Shown one piece after another: positions 12,601 to 27,600 of a stretch of 64,000 bases of DNA. Numbering within the stretch: position 1 is the stretch's first letter; each line of letters opens with the position of its first letter. Source of the DNA: Mugil cephalus (Eukaryota > Chordata > Actinopteri > Mugiliformes > Mugilidae); the NCBI RefSeq assembly GCF_022458985.1, contig NC_061783.1, positions 13,337,913 through 13,401,912 of the forward strand, read 5' to 3'. The notes under the pieces are model-generated. The model saw nothing but the letters and a program-made list of their open reading frames with translations, ran no database searches and was not told where the DNA came from. The position numbers and the translations under genes are program-made.

Positions 12601-15600
12601 TAGACATGTTTCAGCCTGTTGGACGTCCCTACGCCTTGATTGGCCAGGAGGACGAGTGATGTCACGTTTGTAGTGATGTATTCTTAGGTTCGGGTTTAGT
12701 ACTGAGGCCCGTGATTAATCGTGCCATGTTCAGACTTGCTCACACCTGAGGGCCGAACTCTGCTTGTGCAATTGTTGAGACTGTTCGCGAGGTGCGGTGG
12801 TGCCAGGGGAACATTCACGGTCAGAGCAGTGATAGAAGTTACTGACATTCAGAAGTATAATTATCATTTGGTAAGTCAAGTGTAACATGGTTGAAGTCCT
12901 ACAGAGTTAATTACAGTTTATCCGTGAGTTTAGTTTCACTTTCCAAAATGCCACCTACAGACACTCAACACTGGCAAACCTGTTTGTCAGCTTCTCGCGT
13001 CCTCCTCTCATGTTAAGTTGACTTTTATTAGCTGGAATCCAAGTTTGGTGCCAGGCGTTAGAAACGCATCTTCGCATGTGCTCCTCCGGCAGGCTTCAGC
13101 GAATCTGGCAGCAAATTACACCCGCCTGGCATCCCCCTAGTCTTCTAACACGCCCCCTCTTAAATTCATATGTCATCTTCTAATTACAGAGCGGCTTAAT
13201 GTATCCCCCGCTCTTCTTCTTTCCTCCCAGTCAGTTTACCGCTACTCTCTTCTGTTACTATGTCAGCAGTTTTCCCCGTCCTCCTCCTCCTCCACCTCCT
13301 CCACCTCCTACTCCCCGATCACCGCTCTGCTCTTCCCTTCTGCTGTCAGATTTCCTCTGCTGTGAGCTCATGATTACAGTAACAAACAGGATCTTAGTCT
13401 ACAAATTACCTCTGTGATTCAGACGCCGGTGCAACTGCGGTCGTCTTTCGCAGCGTTTTTATTGAGCTGTGCTTTTGGGGCCCACATTGTATCTTCGTAT
13501 ACCCGTCCAGAGTCACATGATGACCCCACCATGACCCTCAGTTGTGCTCTCATTGGGCATTCAGTGACCCAAGCAGGAAAGCTGAAGCACAATTGTTCCA
13601 ACTTTGCGCTCTTGTGCGTAAACAGTGAGTGGGAGGCAGGACCGCCTGCCACCGTCATGTACGTACGCACAGATTTTACTCATCTGTGTTCTTCTGTTCA
13701 GCAGCAACCCGGTTCCCATTTCCTGCTGTTTGCAGGAGATGTGCAACTAAAAAAATTTTTTTGCAGTGATATGATCTGGATGTGCACTGCAACACAAAGC
13801 AACAGTGTTTCCACCAGGAAATGATTTAGCAGAGGTGAAAGGCCATCCTGATACTGATTACTTCGTTAGAGGAGGATGCACGGCGCAAAAGTCTCGATCA
13901 TCACACGAGTAAGACTGATTTAGCCGGTTAGCTTAGCCATGAAGACCTTGCCCTGCAGACAGGTTCCTGTGCAACATCATCAAGTGGGGGCAATTAGAGA
14001 CAGAAAGCAGGTCTCTACGTGACATTTAGCAGAGCTGATTACAAAGAGTTGTTGTGTAGCATTTCATTTATAGTCGTAATTGCTGTGGTTGCCATATATT
14101 TCATCGTTGTCCTAGACCTAGCTAGCTGTCTTAGGTCTCTTGTCTTGTACAGTAGTGCTTCTTTCAAAAGTGCTAGGCCCTAACGTGCACTTCCTACATC
14201 AAACCTTGGTGAGTAGAATTGAAGCAAAAGCATATTTGCAAAAGCACGTTGTTGGGTTTTGCCCATTAATATGCATTTGCCCAATGATGTTTGTGCCGAG
14301 AAACCACACTGTTCAAGGCAGCAAAGAACGTATGAAGCTTGCAGAGGTTTTAATCACCCAGCTACATTTGAGAAGATGTATTTATTTTTTGTGTGTAAGT
14401 TACAAAGGTGGTTAAAATCCTTACCATCGACTTTTTTTTAATATTTTAGATTTTAGACAAGTCACCGCTAGTTAGGCTAGCATACAAATGGAGACGGTGT
14501 CTGTTTTTCATACACGACAGTCAAACGATTCTTTTTATTGCGCTTTAAGAATGCTTCTAAGATGATTAAGATCCCTTCAGATATGAGACGGACCAGCTGT
14601 TTCACCCCGTTATCTAAACGGCTGCAGGCTGTAGCTTCAGCAGAAGGCAGACACGAGAGCGCTATCAACCTTCACATTTAACTCCTGGCAAAAAGTAAAG
14701 AAGCTTTATTGTTTCTGAAATGTCAAACTATTGGTGTAATAATAGGGCATCTGTTGTGTTGTCAGAACCTCTGCTATTTTTGTCACGGAGGTTAATGTTG
14801 TTGTGTAACGCAAAAGAGAATTGTATTGCTGTGGCTAGTTTTGAAACTGGTTTTGCAAAAGTTTGGGGTTAATTCCGATTGTTTATTGCTTGGAAACAGT
14901 TTTCCTGGAGCCGTACTTTGCTTAAGGTCGTCACCCCTGGCGCAGCGGACTTCCACCTTGTTAATTTAACAGTCACATCCCGGGTTTCCTGTTTCCTGTT
15001 TGGCTGTCATGCTGACTGTTCTCTTAATGTCCTTCTTTCTGTTCAGTATGGGGCAGAGTTTCGCCGGTTCTCCGTGGACCGGGTCAAGCCGGGCAAGTTC
15101 GAGGAGTTCTACAAACTCATTCTGCACATCCACCGCATCGCTAATATGGAGGTGATGATCGGTTACGCCGACGTCCAGGGCGACCTGCTGCCGATTAACA
15201 ATGACGAAAACTTCTGCAAGGCGGTGTCAACTGCTCACCCACTGCTCAGGATTTTCATACAGAGACAAGGTAGGTTTTTTTTTTTTTTCTTGCACAGCGT
15301 AATTACTGAGTCTTATTCCCCCATGAAATTCATTGCTTTTTAAAAGGAGTTTAGTTAATCATCACACGGATATTGCTTTTCAGATATCCTGCAAATATAA
15401 AACAACCAGCTATTGCAGTAACGGTTGCAATTATTGCGCTGACTCAAATCAAGTTTCCCCACAGAATGTTTCCTCATCCAATTATGTCGCTCTCGAGGCC
15501 TTTTTGTTTACTTCACGCGAGGCTTTCTGTGTGTGTGCCTGTACACTTCTGCCCCCTTACTGGCTGGATCAGCCGCAGTCTGTGTCTGTCTGCCTCGCTA

Positions 15601-18600
15601 AGTCCGGTGTCTTATCCAGAGGAAGAGCTTGCAGGCAGATGAAAACACACGCGCACGCATGCGCACACAAACACAAACTGGTGGCTTGGCGGACCCCATA
15701 GAAATCAGGTCATTGAGCAAAGCCTGTATCCCGGCATACCAGACATTACTGAGAGACAAAAGATCTGCATGAAAAGAGAGACGTCTTACTGAGCCTCCTC
15801 CGTTTGTGTGTATGTGTATGTGTGCATGCGAGTGTGTATTTGTTCAAAGACAACATAGCGGTACCCTGAATGGGAATGGGTCTCTTTCTCTCTCTCTCTC
15901 ATTGATCCCAACTCTGGAGTGGGTCTTGACGGCCTGCCAGCCGGCCAGCCGGCCAGCGAGCGAGCCAGCGAGCATACAAATGAATCCATCACCATTCACA
16001 TCTATTCCTACTCTCAATCCTTCTAGGAATGTCTCTGGCTCGGTCGGGTAATCAATGTGTATTGTTTTGATTGTCCTGTGGTGGTTCAGATGCAAAAGTT
16101 CACTAGACAATCTTGTCACAGACTTCCAGCGAGAAACGGGGCTCGTGTATTCGAGAGGCTCCACCGGATTGGCTCACGTTGCCGAAGCTAAAGGGGCTCA
16201 CGGCGAGTCGACCGATAAGAAATCTGCCAGCGATGCTTAGTTTGAAAATAAAATTGTTGGTTGTTAACTAAATGGTTTCATCCAGCTTATTGACGAATGC
16301 ATGTCTATGGGGCCTTTGGAATTTATGGGTCTCATTTAGATTTGACCACGGTTTGTAACAAACAGTCTTTTTATGCCTTTTTATGGTCAGCTCTGTTTGT
16401 TGCACAAACCAACGAGCAAACAGTTTACAAGCCGAGGGCAGAACAAGGAGAAGCACGACTGTTTTAAAACTTCATGAAAGAAGGTGTTGGGTTGTGCCGG
16501 AAATACCGCAACACTGGTAAACTGGAATACAACTCAGATGTTTTGTACATGTTAACATAATTATCGTCCTGATCGACTGATCCTGATGGGACGTTCCCGT
16601 TTCCTGGTCTTTGTACGAGGTGTAAACCAAGCATGTGTTCAGGAGAAATCCCCTAAGACACCAGAGCTGGAGAAAGTGAACCTCACCGGTGGACTGATTT
16701 TGTTGCTCATACAGTAGGAAGGGGCTTACTTCATACTGTGGTGGTGTAAACACAAAGCTGACACGGCGACGTGGTTCGGAGGAATGTGCACTGTTGTGAC
16801 TGACGCTGTCTGAGCATCCTAAGCCTCGCTGTAGTCTGTTGTTAGATGCTAGACAAAGAGGTGTGTGTGACTGTGTGAGTGCCTCATCGTGTCTGAGGTG
16901 TGTGATGGCGGTGGTGGTGGTGCGGGCACGACAAAAGCGTGTGTGATAATGACCGTATCAGTCAGTACCAGCTTGTAAGTACGGGTCATCGGTGGCGTCA
17001 CCACGTGTCTTCTCCGTCCCGGGCAGCAGACCACCCCAGATGAAAGACCAGGCTTCACTCACACTTTTAAAACAGTGTGACTCACCACGTAGTCACAGTA
17101 GAGACATTCTATACAACTTAAATTGAAGAAAAGGAAACGTGTAATCGGGTCCCTCCACTAATAACTCATCTGAGAAGTTTTTCTTTAGTCTGGGTGCAGT
17201 TAACACCAATCAGCCACAACATTAAAACCCCTGACAGGAGAAGTGAATAACACTGACCATCTTGTGACAATTCAGTGTTCTGCTGGGAAACCTTTGGACC
17301 TGGCATTCATTCATGTGGATGTAACTTAGACATGTACCACCCACCTAGACCAGACCAGACACCCCCATCCCAACTAACAGTACACCCTCAGAAGTCCAAT
17401 GTCCATTCTCTGATAAGTCAAAACTGTTTTGAAGGCACAAGGGACACGATATTAGGAAGGTGGTCATAATGTTATGCCGTATTGGTGTACACGGACCAAC
17501 TGGCCAACGGTTTGTAATCCCGGTGAAGCCAAACAAAAAGCTCATGTCTGGTCATAAGGGAAAATGAAACAACACACCTACTGTTAAACTTTATAAAAGT
17601 GTTGGATATTAGCAGGCTCTTGGCTATGTGGAAATTTTGCAAACTTTTTCCAGCAGGAGTTTCAAGGAATCGCATAAGGGTGGTTTTCATGTAACTCCAT
17701 CAGGGCTGTGTGGCACCTCAAGTGACAATCTTTTTGTGTTTTTGTCTTAAAAAAAACAAAAAAAAAAACAGGGGGAGTAAGTAATAAATGAGACTTAGTA
17801 CTTCCTCTCAAATCTTCTCTTGTTTTCATTCCATTTTGGTGACTAACAGTTCCAGTGATGCATCAAAGGTTTACAGATAGCAGTGTTTCACTGTACGGGG
17901 CTTGGCTGACTGAGACGCACAAAGATCTGAGTTATCAGTCCATCACACCGACCCTCCCCTCCGCCACAAGATCACACAATTGGCTATTTGTGTCTGTGTA
18001 CTGTTTTTTTTTTTCATGTAACAATAGGCATTACATCGTGTTTCTTTTATCTACCTGACACTCCCCTTCCAGGATTAGGTTTCCATTGTCAGTAACATCA
18101 TTTGAGCACGTGCCGCAGTTTTGCGACCATACGGTAATAACACTGCTGACGATACCTGTTGCTCCCCGCGGGGGACCGACGGCAGCTTCTTTAATGATAG
18201 CCTTCACCAAGAGAATACAGGTCTACACGTTTATACCCAAAAATACACGCAGTAGTCGTTCGGTGTAGATGATTACAGGGTGTTTGTCTGCAACCAGATC
18301 AAAGAGAATTTAAAGGAAAACAACCATGTGTTATTTTGTGCAATGAATGAGGAAATCCAAGATGATGTAAAACTGAAGACTGGATCTGCAAAAATGCCTC
18401 TGACCATTCTGAAGTGACTATTTGTACCATTTATAGTGACATGTGTGGCTCCACGCTGTTTGCACACAGTCATGTGAGGAGGTGACGGAACTTGTTTTCC
18501 ACTTAAGTCTCTTTGTGTGTTTTAAATATTAGAAATTCTTAACAAACCCGCTCCAGAATATGAAGTGTGTGTTGAGTCTTGACTTTATTTCCAAATAGTG

Positions 18601-21600
18601 TGTCTCCTTGGATATATTTGAATGTATTTTAATTAGGGATTGGCCGATACGGATCTTTTATCGCCGATACCGATTGCTGATACAGTGTTTTCTCCCTCCA
18701 TTTACATGACTAAAATGACACAATAATAACAAATGTTACAAGTCTCAGTTTAACCAAAAACATAAACATTTATTCAGCTCAAAGAATATTTAACGCTCTT
18801 ATGCATACGTGCACTCTGCTAGTGGGGGAGGGGCAATGTATGGGCTGCACGCTTGTATCTAAATCTTGAAAAAAAAAAAAATATGTACATATGTGTCAGC
18901 GAATGCATCCGCGTTTCTGCCGATAACGATAAAAAATGCAAATATCAGATTTGCAGATATACAGATATACAGATATATATCGTGTTTTAGTGATTTTTAA
19001 ATTGTTTAGAAATACTTGCATTCGTGCAGCACTCCGTGACATATGGGCATGAAGGGCCGTCCTCCTTTCTTCTCCTTCCTGTGAAGTTTAACAACATCAC
19101 AAATGCAGCTTTATGTTCCGTTACCTCTGCAACCTCTGCTGCATTATTTTAAGCCTTGCAGAGGATGTTTTTTGGCAGCCACACAGTGTTTGTCGGTTCC
19201 AAAGCTAAGTTGCAGTTTGTTGTAAAGAAGTGAACTACACTCTTGACTCCCGCAACATGCGTCCCCAAAGTCGCCGCCAACCTGGCACATTTCACTTTGT
19301 TGTGAAAGGTGGTGCGCATGTGGAGAAAGTAGCTTAATGTGACTCCACATATGATGCCGGGTGGGCAGTTTAGTGCTTTCTTCAATTATTTTTCTCTCGC
19401 CATTGACTGCTGCAGTTATCTCCTCCAAAATAAGGTCCCACGGTGGTCCACCGGAAGGGGCTGGACTTCTCTGTATCGGTTTGTAGAGAAAGGGGGGGAG
19501 GGTAGTCACTTTGCAGAGTGAAGTTTTTTTTGTGCTGGGACACTTCTACATTTCTCATGCACAAAGAATCGAGAGGAGGGGGAAGGGGCGGGCTGGTGAT
19601 GGGGGAGAAAAAAAAAATGGGACGCATCTAAAGATTTGTGGTGAAAGAGCAGCTCTGTATGCGGAGGTGCTCCTTGTCTGGTTGAATGTGTGGGGGTGCG
19701 GTTGTAGAGGTTAATTCATGTGGAGTAAAGCAATTGATTGTTAGATTGAGGTCACATGCACATTTCAGTGCTTCCACGCGGGGGGAATAATGGACACCGG
19801 TACTGTCTCCTTGGCCCGGGCCTTTGCCTCTTTATTAATACAGTTGCTCGTGTACTCATATAGTCGGTCCAGTCAACGTTTATCTGAGGAAACCACGGCA
19901 GCACCAACTGCTCATTCATATTCTCACTCAAAAAATGCAAATTAGGACACAGATAAGCCTGAGAGGGACTGCCTACATGGGTATTTTGGGCAAAGATAAC
20001 TCAGGAACAGGAAATTGTCCACCCCTCCCTGTGGATTTCAACATTCAAGCCGCTTCTTTTGCTTGAAGGATAAACGTAAATGACCCCTGTCCGTCCAAAA
20101 CACATTAACCTGAATATGTCTAAACCACTCCCATGAATCAGGCTCTAAATGAAGGCTGCTGAGGTGCTGAGAAAACTTGTGGGAAGTAAAAAGTGCGCAG
20201 CTACTAATTTTCCGCACTGCAGTAATCTTGGATGACAAGCAGGGTTGAGATAAGGATATGTGAATGAAATTATACTGAAATTTTACCTATAATTACGCTA
20301 CGGTGGACAAGAGTGGTCTAGATCCAAGTAAAGCACATTCCCTTTTTTTTTTTAATTTGTTTTTTGGTGGGGTTAAGTCTTTGTAGACGGTGCCAGGGGC
20401 CTGCACACAGACTAAACTTTCAACAAAGAGAAGAAACCCCTATCTGCCAAAGGACTAAAAGTTTAAATAAATAGAGCAGCCGAGGTAAGCCAAGGTCGCG
20501 TCTGCGTGGCCTCGCATCGAGCGTGCTGAGTGCAGGGGTTTTAAAGCTGCCGCGACCCGACTGCTGTCCACACCTGAGAAAACTAGGACCAGATACCAGC
20601 CAGCATCAGCCAAACCAAACCAAAGAGAGATGTGGTGCAGAAATGAAAAAAGGCGGCCGAATATTTCAGCAGCAGAGCTGTGCAGTCGTCCAGACCAGTG
20701 CCGTTACACAACGGCTTGGACGTCGCAGTTACCTGGAGATCAAAGAAAATATATTTCTGTCCGCGCTTTGCTGACTCTCCTTTCTTTTGCTTTTTATTGT
20801 TGTTGTTTTATTTCCCCTGTCAATTTCGTGGGAAATGTGTTTAAAGAAAATAACCTTGGCAGGTTGTGAATACAGGGTTGTCGTTTACACACAGACCCTT
20901 TGAGTTTTGGGGAGCAAGACGGAAAGACTGTTTTGGAATTGAAATGTTCATTAGTAGTTTCAGTTTTTATTCGTCATCGCTGGAGGGAGGTGCAAGCTGT
21001 TAACATCTTCATAGCTTCATCATTTTCATGGGGGTGTTTCGAAGTTTCTCATGCACATAGAGATGCTAGTGGATGATGGGGGTTGACATTAACCATGGAG
21101 TTGAACATTAGCTGCCATCGATACCCCTTTCTGCATTTTTTACGTGGAATTTGGCTCGAAATAAGCCGAAGAATCCTGAGTAAAGAAACCTTACGAAACC
21201 ACGAAAGCTGATCAACGCACTCTGTGGTCATGGTCCCATTCCTGAAAGGGTTTTCTGTCCAAATGCTGAAATGGAGAGGGCGTTTGGTGGGCTTTAGTTA
21301 GTTTTGTCTGGTATGGATTTGTCAAAAAATTTCATAAAGTCCCATTTCCTCATACAAGATTGCAAGCAGACATCTGTTAACTTCAGTGTCTGTAACTGGA
21401 TTATTTCTTCGTATTTATTTATTTTTTTTATGTTAATATTTTCTTTTCTATATCTATGCATGTATTTCAGCTTCAGAAAGCTCAAATTAACTCCTGTCCT
21501 GTAACTAACAACTGTCTTTGTTGTGAGCCACTCTGTGTTTGTGCTGTTGTGTAGTGGCCAAATACAGGAATCCTGTCAGCACATCTGGCCACTCTCTCAC

Positions 21601-24600
21601 CGTGGCCAGAGGGCTTCTGAGAACACGTGCATGCATGCATCCGTGTACTTTTTGTCCACATGTCCTGCTTGCTAAATGGGACTGTGCAGCCCCCCCCCTC
21701 ACAGAGCACTTTATCCATGAAAACAAGAGAAAGAGCCACCTCGGTAATTGGCGCTGGCTCTTTATCCCACTCAGACCTCTGAGCTGATTTAGTTGTTGGA
21801 GACTGGATCAAAATAAGTCTGCCTATTAGTGGAGAAGATTCAGAGTGCAGCTTCGTTCAGTTTTGGGTGGTTGTATGAATAACTAGCATTCCAGCCATTC
21901 AGTCGGATACCACGTTGGGCAGAAATCATCCTTTTCCTCATACCAGCAGGTCTATTTTGGTCATGTAAAGGCACGGCCTTATTCCTTCGCCTTAGTCTGC
22001 TTTTCTAACTCAGAGTACCTCTGGTCTTTGTGCTTGGTACCATAGAGCAGCCCCAGGCTGTGCACTGAAGGATGTGGTTTAGTGAAAGGGATTGCTATAA
22101 GACAACAACCCAATATACCGCCTGCTCCTCCTTAAAGGAGGCAGCAGTTGTCAGTTAATCAGTTTTTTTTTTTAATCTCTCTTGGGCTTTTATTTTCTTC
22201 GTTATACCCTCCTCCTTGTTTGCTTTCCCTTTCTCTGAGGGCAGTGGTGAAGTCAGAGTAATGGCAACAGAACAATACAACCGATCTCGCTGATCATCTT
22301 GGAGTGCGTTCAAGAATTTATTCTCGGGTATCTTCTTAAACCAGTCCTCATTCTTTTTAGAGTTCAGACATGACTCAAATGTCAAGTGCAAAGGGGGGAG
22401 AAAACCACAGCAGACAGTGGGGAGTCAGCCTGACGGTAAGAAAGACAGACAGACAGACAGACAGACCGACGGGGAGGGGAAGGGAGGCGGAGAGAAACGA
22501 GCAGGTTGAGTCCACCTCTGCCGTTCGTGAGGCCTGGCCATTATCCTCTTGTTATAATCTGAGCCAACACCCGGAATTACCAGGAGAGGAGAGAGGGCCT
22601 GGGCGAGAAGAGGTGGCACAAGCAAGTGACACTAACAGAATGGGCCACAAAAAAAAAAAAAAAAAAGACTTTTATCTGAGCTTTTTGTAAGCTTTAAGGT
22701 CACATTCAAAGGGCAGCGGCATGGGAAAATGTGCCGTCTTTCAACTGAGCCCAGTGAGGTGTTTAAAGAACAGCCGCTGACGGAAAGTGGTGTCCTGTTC
22801 ATCTCTGTGCTATTACAAATAAAGCCCTGTCTGCTGGGGAAATTTTCTGCGCCGTAAAACCTTTGAGGTGGTGTGTGTGGGCTTCTCAATAAAACCTGTG
22901 TGTGGCCTTTTCTCCGCGCGTCTCAGAACAATGCCAGCCACAGTTACAGTGTGATGGAGATGCCTGGTTCTTAGGGCAGAGCAGCGACAGACATGCCTTA
23001 TGGGCTGCTGCCCCTCACTGCAACCTGTCTGGGCAACGCTGTAAATCATGTCAGCTGGCAGATGAGTGAACAAACATCGATCTACACCGATGCTAAACAT
23101 GCTGCCAGAACGGAGCGCGCATGCACATATTATGTTGATACTTGCATTATTTTTCTTTTATACTTATAACAAAGCATTTCAGAGTGTTCATATGTGCAGC
23201 ACACACACACTCACACACACTCACACACACATGCATAAGCAATGCTCGTCTTTGTTCTTGAATCCTGGGAGGAGACGTCCCGCATTTTAATTAAACTTCG
23301 AGGGGTTGCAGTGTTTGTCAAAAACTATATTGGTGTTTGTGTTTCCTAAGCCCCTGCTTTCATATTGGTTTACGACCCCGCTTTGAACTGCGCCCCCGCT
23401 CTCCCACAATGAAGTTTCCAGACATTGTGAGACACTGCTGTCTGTGTCAGGGAACCCTCCCGGTTTTCTGTTTGTCACTTCTGAAGAGGAATTCGTATAT
23501 TTTAGGGGGCTTGTATTTGAACACATCTCCTGAAGAATTTACCTGATTGCCACTTCTTCATATTCTTCCGAAATCCCTTCACACCTCTGCAGAGGTTCTG
23601 TTATGACTGCTCAGTGGCTGAGTTTAAACTGACTCCGTCCTGCCTCTAAATTAGCCTGAAGATGCAGGCACTGAAAACTGTACGATGTGATGAATATAGC
23701 CCGGCCCTTCTGGGACAAACAAACAACTTCCTAAGCCACGACCGCCATCGCAGGCGCTCCTCGGCAGCATTGACCCTCAGAGAGTCGACGAGCTTTGAAA
23801 TACAGCGCTTTATTTCTTTCCCTGGGTTTATGGCCTGAAGTTGGAATGAGAGCCTGTGACGTGTGCAGTGTGCGGTTTTCTGTTTCTTTGTTTTGTGTTT
23901 GTTTGTTTTGACATAAGAATAATGTTTGGAGCGCTTGTTTTGGTGATTCTCTTGGCTTTAATTTTAGCAGGCAGGCAATAAGGCTTCTGTTCATCCGTAC
24001 GAAAAGGTTTATTTATGGTTTTATGAAGACGTGTTGGATTTATTTTTTTCTCTTATAGTACTAGATTTAACAAAGGAGTCCTCCCTGAAACACAACAATA
24101 AGCTTCCGTTTAAGACATTTGGCGAAAATGAAATTAGCTTAGCTTAGCATTAAGACTGAAAACAAAGGAAAACGGCCAGCTTGGTTGTTTTTTTGGGCTT
24201 TAGAGGTAACATAGACATTCATTATTACACAGCAGTAGGTAAGAAGTGATGGAATATGTGACTACATGTGAACCAACACTTCTCCCCTCTGTAAAACACG
24301 AGGCAAAATGCATTTAGAAACCCAGTGCAACTAGAAAAAAACAAACTAAAAACTACCAGCAGGCTAACAGTCAGCTGCCAACTAGCAACCGATAATAAGA
24401 CACCAGCTAACTAGCCTAGCCAACAGAAGTAGTTAAGAAGTGATGGGATATGTGACTACATGTCAACCGGCACTTTTCCCCTCTGCAAAACACATTTAGA
24501 AAGCCAGTCCAAATGAAAAACAAAAAACGTCGACCAGCAGGCTAGCCGTCAGCTACCACTAGCAACCAACAAGGAGACACCAGCTAACTAGCCTAGCCTA

Positions 24601-27600
24601 GCCAACAGCAGTATGCAGCACATCAGATCTAAAGACGCCCTTTCTCTTGTCTCTGTGCTAAGAGGAGCTAACAGCTTTAACAGGCAGGCATGAGAGGGTC
24701 TAACTTCTCATCTAATATCGCGTTCAAACAACACATTCAGGCCTACACAATGAGTCCTTAACACATACGATCCATATTACCCAGTATTATCCATTAAACA
24801 TCACATGTTAATAATAAACATGAAGATTCGCCCAGGGCAGAGACAACGGTGAGATTGGCCGATTAAGAGAACGCAGTGGAAATTTCCCAGGCCAAGTTCA
24901 GGCCAAGCCACGAGCAAAGTGAGGGAAGCGGGTGAAGGTTTGGGGTTAGAGAGAGCGGGGGAACATGGACGCTGGGTGGGTGTTAGTGGGTTTTTTGAGG
25001 GAGGAGCCGCTGGTTTTGTGCAGAGACGGCTCGCTGTGAGACCGCTCGCTGCAGTCCCTCCTTAATTACAGCTCTGCTGAAGGACAAGGCCGGGCATGCT
25101 TTGTGTATATGTGTGCAACATTGGAACACTGGCGCTAATTCACATACTAAGTTGAGAACACAAGTGCAAGCTTGAGCACAGGATTTGGGCCCTTTGAGGA
25201 AATCCTAGTTTACCTAATTTCATCGAAGCGTTGAAGTGGGTAGCGGGCACTGATGTGATAAACAGCTTCAGTCTAGTTTGATTACACCCGTTTGCTTTTT
25301 AGTCTGGGCTTGTTCTGTTGACTTTACAGTGGGAAGTTCTGCATACAGCGGTAGGATCTACATATTCAGATTCACGTTACGATTGATTTCAATATTGCTC
25401 AATTCAGTCTTTGCAATCTTCAAAGAGCATGGACCACACATACTTTACAGACAACCTGCAGCTTTCAGGCATCCAAGTTAAAGCATTAAAAAAAAAAAAA
25501 AAAAAGGCTTGCTATCCAGCACAACATCAACCTAGCGTTGCCTCTGCAAAGAGTTATTTTCAGAGTCCGTAATTACAAAGGAGGGACTGACTTTGCTTCC
25601 CAACAGCTCAGCCACAGCAAACACACTCTCCACTGGCAATGCTGGCTTCAGAGCCACCCAGGTCACTTTTAAGTTAGCCGTGCTCATGCTAACTGCTCAT
25701 GGCGAGACTGAAATGCTGGTGATAAACAAGTAAATCTTAAAGTGTGGCACTTAAACCTTTAATTTGAAGTGAGTAGCGTCTATTCTTATGCTATAAATAG
25801 TGTGCGTTGCAAAAACACTCCTTGCCCCCGGAAACCAGTCAGATGTGCTCTGACCTTGTAGCGTGTGAAGTCATTTATTTTGATAACCCAAGTCAGAAAG
25901 TCTGTGATCCCGGGGGCAAAAACCCTACACAATCAAATCCACTTAGCATGAAAGCCTGCGCAAACATATGGCCACGCACAAATGTACTGTATGACCCGTG
26001 CCCGTACGGACGGACAGCAGCCTCTTTCTGAGTCAGAGACCATGTTTATTATTTTTGTGTGTTTTTCTGGTGTTTGGTTTGTGGAACCTCCCTAATAGTT
26101 GTATAAATTAGGGGTGTCCAGTTAGAGACCTCGCATGCACTAACAAGCGCGTCCAGTCGACAACATGTTTACGTGCGTTTCTGCGTATTCATGGTGAACA
26201 GACGAATGCGCCTTTAGCATTAAGGAGTTTTTTTTTTTTACTTGCGCTAGACTGAGTTGGGCTGCTGAGAGGGAGTTCACTGTTTCTTTAGGGTTGTTTA
26301 CTTTTCTTGCATCCCCTCGTGGCCAAGTTGAACCGAGGATCGGAGGCCATTTTGTTGTTTATTTTAAAGGGGAAAAGGGGGCTGTATTTTTTTTTTTTTT
26401 TTTTAATTCTCATTGTTACTGGCAAATCTTGTGGTGATTTTTATTTTATTCATTAGCGCTTTACCTTTGCACCCAGTTTGTGTGGACTAGCGCAACAATG
26501 CTTTGTGTGTGTGTGATATCGAGGAATTCTCGGAACAATCGCAGCCGGTGGGGAGATAATGTCTTTAGTCTTATGTAGGTCATGAGGCTAAAACAATGAG
26601 ACGGGCAGTCATGGCCCCTCACCGCTCTGGTGTACCACGGACCGATTTGATTGGCTACAATTGAGCTCAAAGAGTTTTTATGATTGGGCCATCATAAATC
26701 GCCAGAGCTGGCCGAGAGCCTGACAGCAGCCATTTCACACTTCATTAACGTCAATGTTAAACACAAGGAGCATCTAAACCACATGTTTTATATATGTTTT
26801 GTCCATTAATTATTATTAATTGTCCACTTTGTTGAGTTTTTATATATGCATTGTGTGGTAGTTGTGCATCTAGAAAAAAAAGGAGGCGCGAGTAAAGCTG
26901 AGATCATGGCCCCAACGTGCATGCCTTTTAGCCCTAGTCACAGTCACTATTTGTCATTTGTCAGCATTCGTTCTGCATTAAAACGTTAGTAAACAAAGTT
27001 TTAACTTGAAGCCCTGCCATTCAGTGGAGCAATCTGTCTTATGAGCTCCTGAACTGAGTCAGAAATGCCTGGTGCAAACAGACTAACCGTGAGAAGACAC
27101 TGCCCCTTCTCCCACCCGACCCCCCCTCCCCTCCCTCCCTTCTCCAAACACGTGGGCTGCGAGTTGGTGGCTGAATCAGGCCAACTCAGCAGTTGTGGAT
27201 GGGAGAGGAAGGAAAAAGAATGGAGGAGGGGAGGAATGAGCCCTGACTCTTGTCCTGATACGAATTGTGTCCCAGAGACTCCTTGAAACAATGGACACTG
27301 ACAGCTCATGTGGAAGCACTCCCACGGGCTGTTTTGACATGGTGTGTGTGTGTGTGGGAATGTGTGTGATAGTGTGTGATAGTGACTTGGCTCCAGAGAC
27401 GAGATGAAGCCGACCACGAATGGAGTCGGCGGAGCAGAGCAGGAGCAGGAAGAACCGAGGATATGTGTCACCACACACAGGAAGTGTTCTGTTATGCTGT
27501 TTGGTTGTGTAAGAGAAGGAGCTGGTGTTTCAGGTGCAGAGGAGGACGAGCGAGAGGCCTGTCCAAGCTTGCAAGTGACTGTGGGAAGCATGGGCCTTCA

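Larger units (their letters stand above)
9726..15046 (+). other. pard6g intron 1 (5.3 kb)
   Basis: Donor AAG|gtaagt and acceptor ttcag|TAT. It holds a poly-A run (11041-11063), a possible dispersed repeat near 11610-11790, a CCT-rich tract at 13279-13309, and otherwise unremarkable noncoding DNA. No nested gene was recognised. Confidence 0.85.

Noticed and set aside
27001-27591. Longest non-gene open frame (196 codons, minus strand) in pard6g intron 2
   Set aside because: Composition follows CT-rich simple sequence and CA repeats; no domain, no splice context and no known family. Most likely chance.
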